This document shows, one piece after another, positions 44,626-55,769 of a DNA stretch of 64,000 nt. The position numbers and the translations under genes are program-made. Below the pieces are notes generated by a model. The model made no database searches. It saw only the letters and a program-made list of their open reading frames with translations, and was not told the DNA's origin. Location of the stretch: positions 744,001 to 808,000 of the forward strand of contig JACGCM010000178.1 of the NCBI GenBank assembly GCA_014058105.1, read 5' to 3'. Position 1 is the stretch's first letter; the number at the start of each line of letters is the position of its first letter. This DNA comes from Kingdonia uniflora (taxonomy: Eukaryota > Streptophyta > Magnoliopsida > Ranunculales > Circaeasteraceae).

Positions 44626-45672
44626 CTAGAACGGGAGTGAGTGGTACTGTTCCTTCGGCTTCAGGGATAGGAGTCTCAATTGTTCTGGGGGGGTCTCATG
44701 GGCTATAACTCCCCGGGAAAATGATGGCGGGAATTATGGCAAGTCTCCAAACCCTGCTAACTGGTCGACGAAACATGGCTTCGAGTTCCGTGGATACCAG
44801 AGGGAGGTCTCTGTTGATGAGGCAAGTTCACTTAAGCATAATCCCGAGTTCTCTGCTGTATTTGATGATTTCTTGGCTCGAAGTTGGATCGGGATTGTGA
44901 AGCCCAAACTGCCTTGCTACCCTCTCCTCGTTTCGCTATTCCATGCCAGTATCTCCAAAGTACGCGGAACTGGCAACAATAAATGTTTTAATGTGTCCAT
45001 TGATGGCTCGCAGTATCAGGTTTATCGGCCTGATCTCCTAAAAGCATTTGATTTAGACAATGTTCCCTCTTCGGTCCCTCCTACGGTGTGGCCCCAAGAT
45101 CCTGGTCGATTTCCTCCCAAGAGAGAACTTGAGGATTGTTTTCTTGATGCTGAGAAAAAGAAAGGTCTGTATGTGCAGCGGAAGAACCTGTCAAGGATGT
45201 TATGATTATTTCGCATGATTGGTCACCGTAACATTCTTCCCCAACTTGGGAATAAGAATGTTTTGGTTGGTAACATACTCTACCAGGTATATCTTTATCG
45301 CAAGGGCCATGTCCTTGACCTGCCCAATATCATCATGCACGAGATACTTCTTACGGCTACTTTGATCATCACACACGGGCGTTGCCATTTGGCCACTTTA
45401 TTTCTCATCTTTTGATAGATTTGAGGTATGTTATTCTTGAGGGGGAGGAAGTTGATCGTCGGGATGATGTTCTCAATTTTCAGTATTGGGAAAAAAGTCG
45501 AAAACATATGGTCGCTGGGACTGATTCTGAATCAGGGGAGAGTTCGGGGGACTCTGAGACTGAGGCGGTACCTGCTGGTGCGGTGTTCGCTGATGCGCCA
45601 GTTGCTCCTACTAGAGCGATCCCTCACAATATCGCCTCTCTCTATGTATATATGGACCCTCAGCTCTGTTGA
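44626..45672 (+). pseudogene. Extra post-pol ORF (plant transposon protein-like)
   Basis: Sense-strand ORF between pol and the 3' LTR. Frame 1 reads FRGYQREVSVDEASSLKHN, DGSQYQVYRPDLLKAFDL, a stop (TGA at 45202), HRNILPQLGNKNVLVGNILY, VYLYRKGHVLDLPNIIMHEI. A frameshift near 45375-45390 leads to LPFGHFISHLLIDLRYVILE and an acidic Ser/Glu tail (SESGESSGDSETEAV), ending at 45672. The pattern (N-I-L-P, then a helix, then I-x-H-x-I, then L-P-F-G) resembles the 'putative plant transposon protein' family found as extra ORFs in plant retroelements; this is from memory, not a search. No transmembrane segment, so not a classical envelope protein. Its role in the element is unknown. Confidence 0.55.
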
Positions 45673-46321
45673 CTTCAGTCTTCTGTGGATTCTCTGAGAT
45701 GTGCAGTTCATGGTTCTTGTTCAGGCGGTCCTGCTTCCGGACAAGATTTGCAGTCTTGGGGTCTCTTTTGCCTATATTTCAAATTGATAGCCCTCTTGTG
45801 ACTATTTTTCTATTTTTTTTATCTCTATCTATTTTAGCATATGATGTCCTAACTGCATGTTTGTTTTTTTTCATTTGACTTTTTGGATCAGCTATGTATT
45901 GATAGTTTCTCTTTTCAAAATAAATGCTCTAACATTTACTGATATATGTTGTTCATCTATTATGTGTTTCACCTATTCCATGCATGTTATTCATTTTGAT
46001 TTTATTGCCAGTTTTATTTATTTATTATTATTTTTATTTTTTATCTCCTATTTTCTCTTACCCTTTGTTCATCTGTGCTAAAAAGGGGGAGAGATGCTTC
46101 TGACAGGTAAACCAGGTAAGTTATGTTCTTTTTTCTCAATCCCTTATTTTATTTGAGCGGTTACGTGATATATCATGTTTAGTGTATAGGATTCCAGAGT
46201 ATATGCAAAGAGGAAAGTGGAGCTTTGACTATGGATGTTCAGTGATTGAGTCAGTCCATCGAGTTGTATTTTTATTTCTTATAGTTCTAGTTTTGGCACG
46301 AAATAAACCAAATGGGGAGAT
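45673..46321 (+). other. Tail of the Sirevirus-type element with polypurine tracts
   Basis: T-rich, with AAAAAGGGGGAGAG at 46080-46093 (a likely second polypurine tract) and GGGGAGAT at 46314-46321 right before the 3' LTR. Several polypurine tracts are a known Sirevirus feature. No protein domain. Confidence 0.6.
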
Positions 46322-47340
46322 TGAAATATCCATATTTGGAGTTTGTTTCATTCCGTATCTAGAATAGGTGTTAACACTACCCTGTGGTTACTCGTCGTTA
46401 GAGATTGCACATAGAGCGACTACAGTTGGATTGACATTGAACAGGTACGTGGGTTTGTACCTCTTCGCTCAAAAGTATTAAACCCTTAATATTTTTCAAA
46501 ATGTCAAAAGGGAAGTGATGTCTTTTGTAAAAAAGGGTTTCTGTTCGAATAGGCTTTTGTTATGTTTCAATAGACTCTGTTCGAACAGACTTTTTCCCTG
46601 CTCGAACGGTTATTCAGAACATTGTTTCTTCGAATAGGGCTTATGTTCTGTTCGAATAGACTATGCTCGAATAGATTTTTTCTCTGTTCAAGCAGGTTAC
46701 TCATAACTTTGTTTCTTCGAATAGGATCTTGGTTTATTTCTCAATTCGAATAGACTTTGGGTTTTTAGTTTTTGATTAAAAGATATCCTTTCTTATTTTA
46801 CTTTTTAACTCTTCCAAAACTTAACTTTCTAAGGCTTGAGATTTTAAAGAGAATAAAGATTTCAACGAGCGATTCAATATGAAATAAAACTCAAATTGAA
46901 TTAATCGGAAAATTTAAAAGCCTAATCATTGATTTGCAAAGTTTGTAAGCTTTAAGTTTTGATGATTTAACGGGAGATTGAAGCAAGGCTTTGCGAGATT
47001 GAGGAATTAATTGCAAAGAGATTGATTAAAAAAAGGTAACCATGAGATATGTTTATCGAGTCGGTAAGTAATTGAATTCTTGTAATTTTATTTCAATATT
47101 GGATTGTTTAGCTGTTGGGCGATTCGGCAGTGACCTGTGGGGTTTTTTCTTGAGAAAGGTTTTCCATAAGGTTAAAACTGTTTATTCTTGTGTTTAATTT
47201 ACCTTTACTTGTTAATACTAGAATATTGCATCAACATGAATTAGGCTAGGGTTAGACCGTTAATTTCTGGTTTTTCGAACCTATTGTTTTTTACCTAAAA
47301 TTAATTGAAATCGGTTAGTCTCAAGTGATTATTTATTTCA
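46322..47340 (+). repeat. 3' LTR of the Sirevirus-type element
   Basis: Direct repeat of 36070-37101. Starts TGAAATATCCATATTTGGAG and ends TATTTATTTCA, followed by AAAGC. Slightly shorter owing to indels within the TTCGAATAG array. Confidence 0.92.
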
Positions 47341-47503
47341 AAAGCCATCTGTGAAGTAGGTATAGCAGGTTTGTTGGGGTACCAGAGTTTATGTAGTGTC
47401 TCAGACTCCTCATATGTTGTTCAAGTAATAAAGATGGAGTGTGATGCACCTTGAGCAAGTCTAACAGACATAAGAGCAGACAAGAGGGTTTTGAGTAATA
47501 TGA

Positions 47504-48175
47504 ATGATCAGGTTACAATTTATAAGCAAAGAGGTGGCAAAAAAATGGCACTTCATCACCTCATTTCTTGACATTTCTGAATATTTTATTATTTTTCCTA
47601 ATAGGTTCCCTTTTGAACTTGAAAATTTATGCATAGTTGATGCTACTAGGAAATTATACCCTAGACTGCAAGTTTGTACAAATGAAATAAAATCAGGTGG
47701 GGTCTGCTTAACCCCAGCTTCCTTCTCTTTTCTTAAAGAAGAAGATGTCCAATAAGATGACCCTTTTAATCATTTTCCCGAACCCATGCTTCTTCAAATT
47801 ATGTCATTTTTATCTATGAGTGAAGCAAGTTTCCTTGTGAAAATATGGAGATACTTGTGGAGGTCTGCGCCTAATATGGACATCGATTTCCTATCCACAT
47901 TTGGTGCTTGTGGTGATGAGATTTGTACCTTTATTAAGAAATCATTGCGTCTTCGTTAAGGTGTGAAGATCGAGAAATTTCGTGTCTCTTTTGACTATAC
48001 AGATGATAAAGTATAATATGTTGATTCCTGGATTGATTTTGCTATTAATCACTTTGTTGAGGAACTCCATCTTCACGACCTTTTTCCGGATAAGTATCGT
48101 AACATTTTGATCTAAAAGTTGCCTTCGTCTATATTCAGTTGTGAATCAGTAGTGGTGTTGACTCTTAATTAATAC
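47504..48175 (+). pseudogene. F-box/FBD-like protein pseudogene
   Basis: From 47756 the frame reads DDPFNHFPEPMLLQIMSFLS, MSEASFLVKIWRYLWRSAPN, MDIDF, KIEKFRVSFDYTDD, YVDSWIDFAINHFVEELHLH, LPSSIFSCESVVVLTLN. This is the standard order of plant F-box/LRR/FBD proteins: F-box, then the 'W-I-x-x-A-x-x-x-x-V-x-E-L-x-L' segment, then 'LPSSLFxCxSLVVLxLN'. Stops at 47753, 47957, 48013 and 48113. An upstream open stretch (47504-47752) is in the same frame but not recognised. In live genes the F-box recruits an SCF ubiquitin ligase. The only recognisable host-gene relic in the window. Confidence 0.8.
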
Positions 48176-48208
48176 AATCTGAATTTATCCAATTCCTTGT
48201 TTTTAAAG

Positions 48209-48600
48209 TGTTAGGTTAACCATATTTATCGGCACTACTTAATGTTTTAACTTCCAGTTCACGAACACACATGTTAATAGATTGTAGGTGTTATTGGCAT
48301 TGCCCAATTGTTGTGCCAAGTTAAGGTTGGTAGGACCTAGTGTTACTCTTTATTAGGGCTTAAGGGTATAATGGGAAGACCACTCAAACCCTATCAAATT
48401 AAATTGAGGGAAAGTCCCTCTTGGAGGCTACACAGAAAACTATCTCATTGAGGTCTGCCGCCAATCCAAGGGAAGACTCCACTCAAGAACATGAGATTTT
48501 CAAAAAGAGTAGGAAAGAGGTTAGTACAATCTATTTTCCATATCCTATTATTGATCATAATGATTGTATGAATTTCTTACAATTGGTATCAGTCGCTAGG
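48209..48600 (+). mobile_element. Short LTR (373 bp) with Met-type primer site
   Basis: Begins TGTTAGGTTAACC and ends TTTCTTACA at 48581, followed by ATTGGTATCAGTCGC, the initiator-Met primer site. No coding internal region or second LTR is recognisable downstream, so it is a truncated copia-type or TRIM-like element next to the F-box relic. The assignment rests on termini and primer site only. Confidence 0.5.
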
Positions 48601-50358
48601 ATACGTATTATTATGATTAATTATTAACAACAATAAGAGGAAAACAACAAAATTGATGTCAGAGGTTTGTTTTCTCCATACTTTAATGGCTTTGGTTTTA
48701 GTACTTTACAATTGTTTATGTTCTTGAAGAGAGAGAAAGAAAACACAAAAGCAAATTCCTTTTCGGTTTACTGAGTCTATCTTTCTTAATTACTCCACAA
48801 TAATTTTTTTAGTATTTTTTTTCTCCCTTTCCATTGCATCGAATCATACCTTTATCATCCCTAAAATTGGAGAGAGTTGTATCAATCGAATGAAGGAGAA
48901 AGTTTTTTTTTACCGAAACAGTTCGAGGGCTTCATGATTTAAAATAAATAATACCTTGATTCCCTGAGCCACAAATTCAAGGTCCCAAATCAAATTTCGA
49001 GCATGTCTGAGTTCATTATTAAGGGAAATCAAACTGGATTTTGAGGGCGTATTTGCAGATTATTGATATGACGACTATATTGGGATTGGTTTATGCTATT
49101 TCAAATCAAGGGTTTCAAGATTTGAAACAACTTTTTGTGGGTTTGAGCTCATGGAAGGAGATGAGGGAGAGTTTTCAGAGTCCGGTTTCAGACCCATATT
49201 TCTTCTCGCCGAAAGGTACTGAAGTGTTCGAATCAATGGAAGGATCTTCTAGGGTTGAAGAAGGTGTCAACCCCAAGTGTTCATTTGAAACCAGGTTTGA
49301 ATTTTGGTTCCCTTAAGAAAATGTACAATTGGGTTTGTTGGTGTCTGCCTCATCGAAAGTAAAGTGGACGACGGCGTTTTCTTTTCACCCACCTCTCTTA
49401 GCGTAGCTATACGTCTTAGTACTTCAGCCAACAATACTTTGATGATTTCAAATAAAGTAGAACTTGTCCTCCGCTCTCTCTCTCTCTCTCTCTCTCTCTC
49501 TATTTCTTAATACTCAAACTGTTTCTCAATACTTGGAGAGGTTGATGATGATGAGTCCATTATGTTTGAGGACCACTGTTTGTATCCTTCCTTTTATTTG
49601 TTGCACAAATTAGATTATGTTTTACTTCACTCATTTGGGCTATTTGCTTGCATTAGTTTCCATGACTTTATGAAACTTTTCTACAGCTGCCGTTATCGTC
49701 GCTGCAACCACCATTTTTGCCTGCCGGGTTACCGGTGTATAAACATTTATTTCTTAGCCTAAAAACTACAAGAATTTAGGAGTTAGATGATTCGATGGTT
49801 TCAAGTTTTTAGGGAGCATAAATAGTCTAATATTTAGCTGAGTTTTAGGGGGGAGTATGATTTTTTCCTCTCTCTCTATTCCCATAAATGTTTCTTTAAT
49901 ACTAAGTGCATTGGCATTCGAAGTTTACATGTGCATAACTCTTATTTATTAATCTTTGGATTTATCATTAATATGCTGGTATGTTGGCTAGATAGACACT
50001 ATCATGAGTAAAAGTAATCAAAAGAAACTCAAGTAAAAAAATATCCAATGTATGACACCCTGTTAAAGGATTATAATAAATCAGTAGTGATTAATTAAGA
50101 AATAAATAATTAATATTTATTATTAATTGGATAATAATATCTGGCATAAGTTATGATATATCATTCATGATATAGGGACTAATTGCCCAAGGATCTCCAA
50201 TGGGGTTTAAATGAGATCAAGTAGTCGTTAGGAAGACGGGATATAAAATGGGCAAATACACCCAAAGGAGTTTTGTCCATGGAGTTAAAAGTTTCTCTTA
50301 ATCTTAAGACTCTTTCGTAAAGTCTCATTAAGACTACTTTGCACTATTTAAACTTAAA
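48601..50358 (+). other. Interval with no clear gene
   Basis: Contains an open stretch at 49041-49316 with no recognised domain, and a (CT)n microsatellite. From about 50030 the sequence is AT-rich with palindromic CTTAAGACT/AGTCTCATTAAG words. The origin of the piece is not clear. Confidence 0.45.
49474..49501 (+). repeat. (CT)14 microsatellite
   Basis: Uninterrupted CTCTCT run of 28 bases. Confidence 0.95.
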
Positions 50359-50363
50359 ATAAT
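50359..50363 (+). repeat. Target-site duplication ATAAT (left copy)
   Basis: ATAAT directly before the TGATAGG terminus at 50364. An identical ATAAT follows the far end at 62857-62861. The pair defines the outer element of a three-level nest. Confidence 0.85.
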
Positions 50364-51266
50364 TGATAGGAAGATTTTTGTGGTCTTCAACCAAAACACA
50401 GGCTCAAAGTACAGTTGTCGAATTGTAGCATGGATGAGTGGGATCGAATCTACAAGGAGGTTTAATGAGATAAATACTTTCTAGGCCGAATTATGATTTT
50501 ATAAAAGATAAATCTAAAGCTAGGAATAAATAAAAGATAATTATAAAACTTAATGAGAGAGTGCTAAGGTTTGAACTTGGCCTCTACCTTTCAAAGTACT
50601 AATCGATATATAAATAGATCCTAATATCACCACCCATCATATGTGCGTATTAAGACACATACGATGTGTGTAAAATAAACTATTAAATCTATGGTCAAGC
50701 ATTTAGTGGTTATGCCTTTAAGTAATGGTGAAGAGTGCATTAGAGAATTATCAGCTCAACCATGGCTAGGCTTTAGTGAGTTCTCTAATGCAACCCTTTT
50801 TATATCTCAAATCTCATAATCAACTCCACGGTTAGTAGCACTTGTTTGTATCCAAATTTATCGTACACCAAACCAAAGCTATGGCCAAGCCTTCAATATG
50901 ATGCACTAACTTATCAATCATAAAGTAATAAGAGAAAACTAATTAAAACCTAATTAATACCAGCTATTACTCATCCAAGAAGAGGCCTGATCCTAGCCTT
51001 AGCTAAGATATTAGCCGCTCATCTCGGACTTCATCGCATTAACAACTAATGAAGGCATTAACAAAAATTAAACTAAAGAGAAGATGAGACAATTAAATAA
51101 AACTAAGACTTTATTTCTTCTAAACTTGCTCCAATATGAGATGCCCAATTACAATGAGGGAGTGTTTCTTTTATAGGAGAATAAACCCAAATTTAGAAAC
51201 TATACATTAAATGATAAATAATATTTTCATAATAATATCTTTTAATATTACAACCAATCACCTAAG
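50364..51266 (-). repeat. 3' LTR remnant of the outer element
   Basis: Reverse complement of the last 900 bp of the family LTR (compare 60290-61175). It ends at the true LTR terminus (TGATAGGAAG on the plus strand). Its 5' part is missing at the junction with 51267. Confidence 0.85.
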
Positions 51267-52199
51267 AAGAAAGATCTCTACATCACTTAAGGGAATTATA
51301 TACAAGAATCTTAGGTGATTGTTTATAAAATTAGAAGATATTATTGTGAAAATATTTTTTAGAATTTAGTGTATAGTTTCTAAATTTGGGTTCCTTCTTC
51401 TATAAAAGGAACCCTCCCCCCATTGTAATTGGGCAAATCATATTGGAGAGAGTTTAGAAGAAATAAAGTCTTAGTTTTATTTAATTGTCTACTTTCTGTT
51501 TTATTTTCTTTTGTAAATAATTAATTATTAATGCAAAAAAGTCTAAGATGAGCAGCTAATCTCCTAGTTAAGGCTAGGATGAGGCCTCTTCTTGGGTGAC
51601 CAATAGTTGGTATTAACTAGGTTATAATTAGTTTTTTCTTAGTACTTTATGATTGATAAGTTAGTGCATCATATCGAAGGCTTGACCATAGCTTTGGTTT
51701 GGTGTATGATAACTTTAGATACAAACAAGTGCTACTAACCGTAAACTTGATTTTGAGATCTAATCAAGAGAAAACACTAGAGAACATACTCAACCCTAGC
51801 CATGGTTGAGTTGATAATTCTCTAAGACGCTCTTCACCATCACTTAAAAACATAACCACTAAATCCATGACCATAGATTTAGTAATTTATTTTACAACAT
51901 CGTATGTGTCTTAACACAAACATATGATGGGTAGAGATATTAGGATGTAGTTGTATATCGATTAGTACTTTGAAAGGAAGAGACCAAGTCCGAACCTTAG
52001 CTCTCTTTCTCTTTAATTTTTATAATTAGTTTTTATTTCTTCTTCTTAGATTTATCTCTTATAAAATCGCAATTCGGCCTAGAAAGTATTTGTTTTCCCA
52101 AACCTCTTTGAGAATTCGATCCCACTCATCCGTGCTATAATCCGTCAACCGTGCTTTGAGCAGGTATTTTACTACAGGACCCTAAAAATCTTCTTATCA
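51267..52199 (+). repeat. 5' LTR remnant of the inner element
   Basis: Matches 60246-61175. A TATA box (CTATAAAAGG at about 51401) precedes the R region with AATAAAGTC. Ends CTTATCA at 52199, followed by the primer site. The first roughly 315 bp of the LTR are missing. Confidence 0.85.
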
Positions 52200-53650
52200 A
52201 ATGGCGTCATTGCCGGAGAGGCAATGGTGAAAACAAGTTATTTTTAATACCAAGTTTATTTATTATTTATTATTTATTTTTTTACAATTTTTTCTTTCAT
52301 TTTTACTATGATCTCTTTCCGAATAAATTTGTCTGAACATTTTCTGATAAGCGGTTTTGGAGAAATTATTTTTTGAAGAAACATACTCTGCTTTTAACGA
52401 AAAGTGTGTTCCTGAATGTTTTACGGTTTTTGATCATCTATACTTTAGAATTGGGAAATATGTTTGCTACGAAAGTTTCAGATAATTCAAAACCCTTTCC
52501 GAATTTCTATAGATCATATTTTCTGTTTAGTCGTTTGAGAGTTACAGCCTTTTGAAACAATAGTAAAAACAGTCTCAATAAAGGACGTTGCTGTTCATTA
52601 ATCAGTTGTTTTGTTTGGCAGGGAAGCTAAATTCTAAAATACTTCTTAAAAAAATTTTCTTTCTGAATTATCTTTCCAAATTGATATTATTTAATGCTCT
52701 CTCTCAATCGAAGTAAAAGATATGCGCATTTGAAAATCGGGACATTATAGACTGCAATAAACATGGAAATTAGATTAATATCGCTGTCGCAAGTTCACTA
52801 ATCATTTTTTTCATATTTTACAGGATAGTCACAAAGTTGGTACTCAGAGATCGTGCGAAATTTACAAAGTACAATTGCAAGCTTCTCTCTAATTCTTCTT
52901 GTGCCCTATAAATGAAAGGGCATTACCTTCTTTCGCTGCCTAAGTGATGGGGCGGCCACAGCTTTACCAGGAAACACTTCCCTGGGGTTGGTACCCCTAT
53001 AAACTTTTAATTTAGAAGTGGTCCATATCCGCTCCGCCGCGACACTAGGAATATAAAGTCGCGTGGACTGTACAAACACACGCTGCTCTAATAAAAAACT
53101 TGTTCTGTTTGGATTGATCTATTGTTGTGTTTAAAATTTCTTTTCATTCCAACATTAGTAAAGGTAAAAACTGCTAGAGACTTACAAGATTTTATCACCG
53201 AAAAAGATCTCTAACAAGTGGGACCAACTATTAGGGATACGAAGAAATTTGTATCACACGAAAATTGAACGTCCCGGACTTGAAAATAACTAATAATAAA
53301 AATGAGTAGTAAGAATCCCACGGGAATTCATCACCCAATGAATAGATGTACAGGACCGGAGTACAAACACGGGTTCGCAGGATACTGCCTCAGCCTAGAA
53401 TTGCGAAATACTGGTTATAGGTTTGAGATGTCACTGTTTCGAGTACTGACGTACGATAAGGCGACTCACTCGGACATGAGGACTGAGCATCTACTTTAAG
53501 CTTGTACTAGTACAGTGACGTAGGGAAGTGTAGGAACCAAAGCCTTCTGCCATCATACCCTTTTGAGAACATAGAAGTATATAGGGGAGACCTAATAATA
53601 TCTTCTAAAAAATTATTGAAGTGCTAGAGTTTTAGGCTTAATTGATTTTC
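52200..53650 (+). other. Leader of the inner element, non-coding
   Basis: Primer site at 52202-52216. The first 430 bp are also present, inverted, at 61176-61660. The rest has no clear ORF; a 65-codon open stretch at 53302-53499 has no recognised domain. Long gag leaders are normal in this type of element. Confidence 0.6.
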
Positions 53651-53657
53651 TATTGTA

Positions 53658-54789
53658 TTGGGTGTTAATTTAATTGTAAAATGTCGTACATACAAGAACA
53701 TTGGAATTCATACGGCTCACATTTTGACATCCCACATTATCCTCATAATTGTTTTAAATCTGGGTATCACAAATATTCTCAATACGCGGAACCATTCTAA
53801 CCACATTCCTATATACAGTCTCAGTAATCCTTTCAATCTTCTAAACAGTTCCCACCCACTCCACTCAAACCATCGTTGGAAGACACCCTTTCTCTCTTCA
53901 TGAAGCAATCAATGGAAAGCCGACAACAAGCGTTGCAATTTCAGTAGCAAATGATGCAATTCCAATAACAGAGTTTGGTAAATTAAAATTCTGCATCACA
54001 ATCTTTCTCTAGGTTAGAGACTCATACAACTTGGTTGTCCACCACATGGAGTGAAATAGAGCACAAAAAAATTTCAAACAATGAAGAAGAACAACTTGAA
54101 GTTAAACCCCCTTGTGATTTAGATAATAATGAATTAAAGCGTAATCAAGAAATGTTATCCCCGTGGGGTAAATGGATACCATATTTCAAGACCGATTTAG
54201 AAGATGAACCTTTTACGGTTGACGATCCTATGCCATAAGAAGATCTTAAAGAAGCGGCAAACATGTTCAATAAAATTCTTTCTCAATCACCTTTTAATTC
54301 TGCCCTCAATATTTAACAACCGATGACATTATCTACCCCTTCACTGATAGAGCCCCACCAATTCACAAATGATATCATGACAGAATGTGAGTATTTTTCC
54401 AAATTGTTAGACGATTTCTCAGATGATGAGGATGATGACAAATGTCTTGGTAGTGTAAATTCAACATCGATTCTTGAGAAAATACGAGTTCTATCTTTAT
54501 CCAGACTAGTGTCACCTTCTTCATCTCTCTTCCTTAAATCTTTACCCCCATCACTTGAGCCTAATGTGGGTACCATGACCAGAAACGATTTTGAGGACTT
54601 GTACAGAGATAACTCTTGTTGCATTTCAGTTGATGAATGTTTAAACTATTTTGAGGACTCGAATGATCTTGAGATTCATGAAATATTACAATTATTAGCA
54701 TCTAAAAATATGTTTCAATTTGGCCATGTCCCTAAGCCAATGAATATCCACGTCAATGGTCAGGATGAGTCCCCTGAGATATGTTGAAT
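53658..54789 (+). pseudogene. gag C-terminal remnant (inner element)
   Basis: Across stops it reads a Tyr/His/Asn-rich stretch, then PLKPSLEDTLSLFMKQSMES, QQALQFQ, SQSFSRLETHTTWLSTTWSE, and an acidic tail (LDDFSDDEDDDKCLGS, RNDFEDLYRDNSCCIS, LNYFEDSNDLEIHEILQLLA). The 'K-P-S-L-E-D-x-L-x-x-F-M ... R-L-E-T-x-x-x-x-L' pattern is the end of the gag of several plant gypsy families before the protease. Two stops split the long frame (54236, 54314). Confidence 0.6.
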
Positions 54790-55089
54790 TTTAGGCACAT
54801 GAATTTTAAATGTTTGTTAGAGTCAATTGTTCCCCGATCCCCACATCTACAAATATGTTATATAGTTTTTCTTTTACTAAAAGAAAATACTTTTCTGAAA
54901 AATTATAATTTTGGGGATGCCACACAAACTTTCTTTGTCAGAACCACCTATCACATTTTTTGGAATATCAACGATAACATGGGATTTTTGAAAATTTTCA
55001 AAGAAAATATCTTTTCTAAAAAATCGAGCTTTGAATCTAGTACATTTTTAGGCACATGAATCTTATTATTTACTGCAACACATAGTAAC
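54790..55089 (+). other. Interval before the LARD insertion
   Basis: About 300 bp of AT-rich sequence with a repeated TTTTAGGCACATGAATTTTA word (54789 and 55046). No gene recognised; probably more of the inner element. Confidence 0.4.
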
Positions 55090-55745
55090 TGTGATGACTT
55101 ATTTCCAATAATCGACCTGCTACAGTAACTTCGAACTGCTATATTACTTCGACCTGCTTCAGTACTTCGAGCTACTACAGTAACTTCGAACTGCTACAGC
55201 TACATTACTTTGACCTGCTACAGTAACTTCGAAATGCTACAGCTCGATTGAAAGTAAAAGCCAGCTCTGAATCTCAAACTCAGGCCTCACTATACAACCA
55301 TCACACATTTACTCGACCTCGTCAACAAACACGTGACACATTTATAACACATTATGGAGCGGTTACAAGGAAGAAGAGTTACTCAAGCCGTTACTCGACT
55401 ATTATGAATACCAACCTGATATTGTAACGTTCCTCATTAAAGCAATATTGTAACGGTCATGCTATAAGACCTATAAATAGAACTAGATAGCTATAAATTA
55501 GTGGGGCGGCTCTGAGAACTACCAGGAGATCTTTTTTACATCTCTCATTCTTTCTCTCTTTGTAATAGCTAGCAGTCTATAAAACTCCTATCTTCCTAAA
55601 TCACCAGGAGAGGTCGTGGTTTTTAACCCATTCAAGGGTTTTTCACGCTAAATCTAGTGTTGTTTACTTCTTGTTCTCAACCATTATTCTATATTTAAAA
55701 GGTGTAAAGCACTGTTCTCGGTCTCTACAAAAATAAGCTATTACA
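55090..55745 (+). repeat. 5' LTR of the LARD-like element
   Basis: Starts with a run of short repeats (CTACAGTAACTTCGACCTG variants, 55120-55240). TATA box CCTATAAATAGAAC at about 55470. Ends TATTACA. Matches 58773-59223 over its first about 430 bp. Confidence 0.85.
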
Positions 55746-55751
55746 TTTTTT

Positions 55752-55769
55752 GGCGCCGTCTGTGGGAGC
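55752..55769 (+). other. Primer-binding site (LARD-like element)
   Basis: TGGCGCCGTCTGTGGGAG, six T after the LTR end. Confidence 0.8.

Larger units (their letters stand above)
36070..47340 (+). mobile_element. Ty1/copia Sirevirus-type element, near full length
   Basis: An 11.3 kb plus-strand element. 5' LTR 36070-37101, Met-type primer site at 37103, gag, protease, integrase, RT, RNase H (to about 42262), then a 4 kb post-pol region with an extra ORF, a polypurine tract GGGGAGAT (46314-46321) and 3' LTR 46322-47340. Target duplications are AAGGC (36065-36069) and AAAGC (47341-47345), one mismatch. Long LTRs, a gag with EAWNILDQTHEG, copia domain order (integrase before RT) and an extended 3' region with an extra ORF fit the Sirevirus (SIRE/Maximus) group. 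All domains carry stops, so the copy is dead. Confidence 0.92.

Noticed and set aside
45669..46081. Phe/Leu-rich ORFs after the extra ORF as transmembrane domains of an envelope protein
   Set aside because: T-rich 3' non-coding sequence before the polypurine tract. Not in frame with the extra ORF and without a start context.
49041..49316. 91-codon ORF as a host exon
   Set aside because: No domain recognised and no clear splice sites; kept only as an unassigned open stretch.
52820..53100. Possible small gene around GGGGCGGCCACAGC and AGTCGCGTGG in the inner element leader
   Set aside because: No continuous ORF, and the position between primer site and gag makes it leader sequence.
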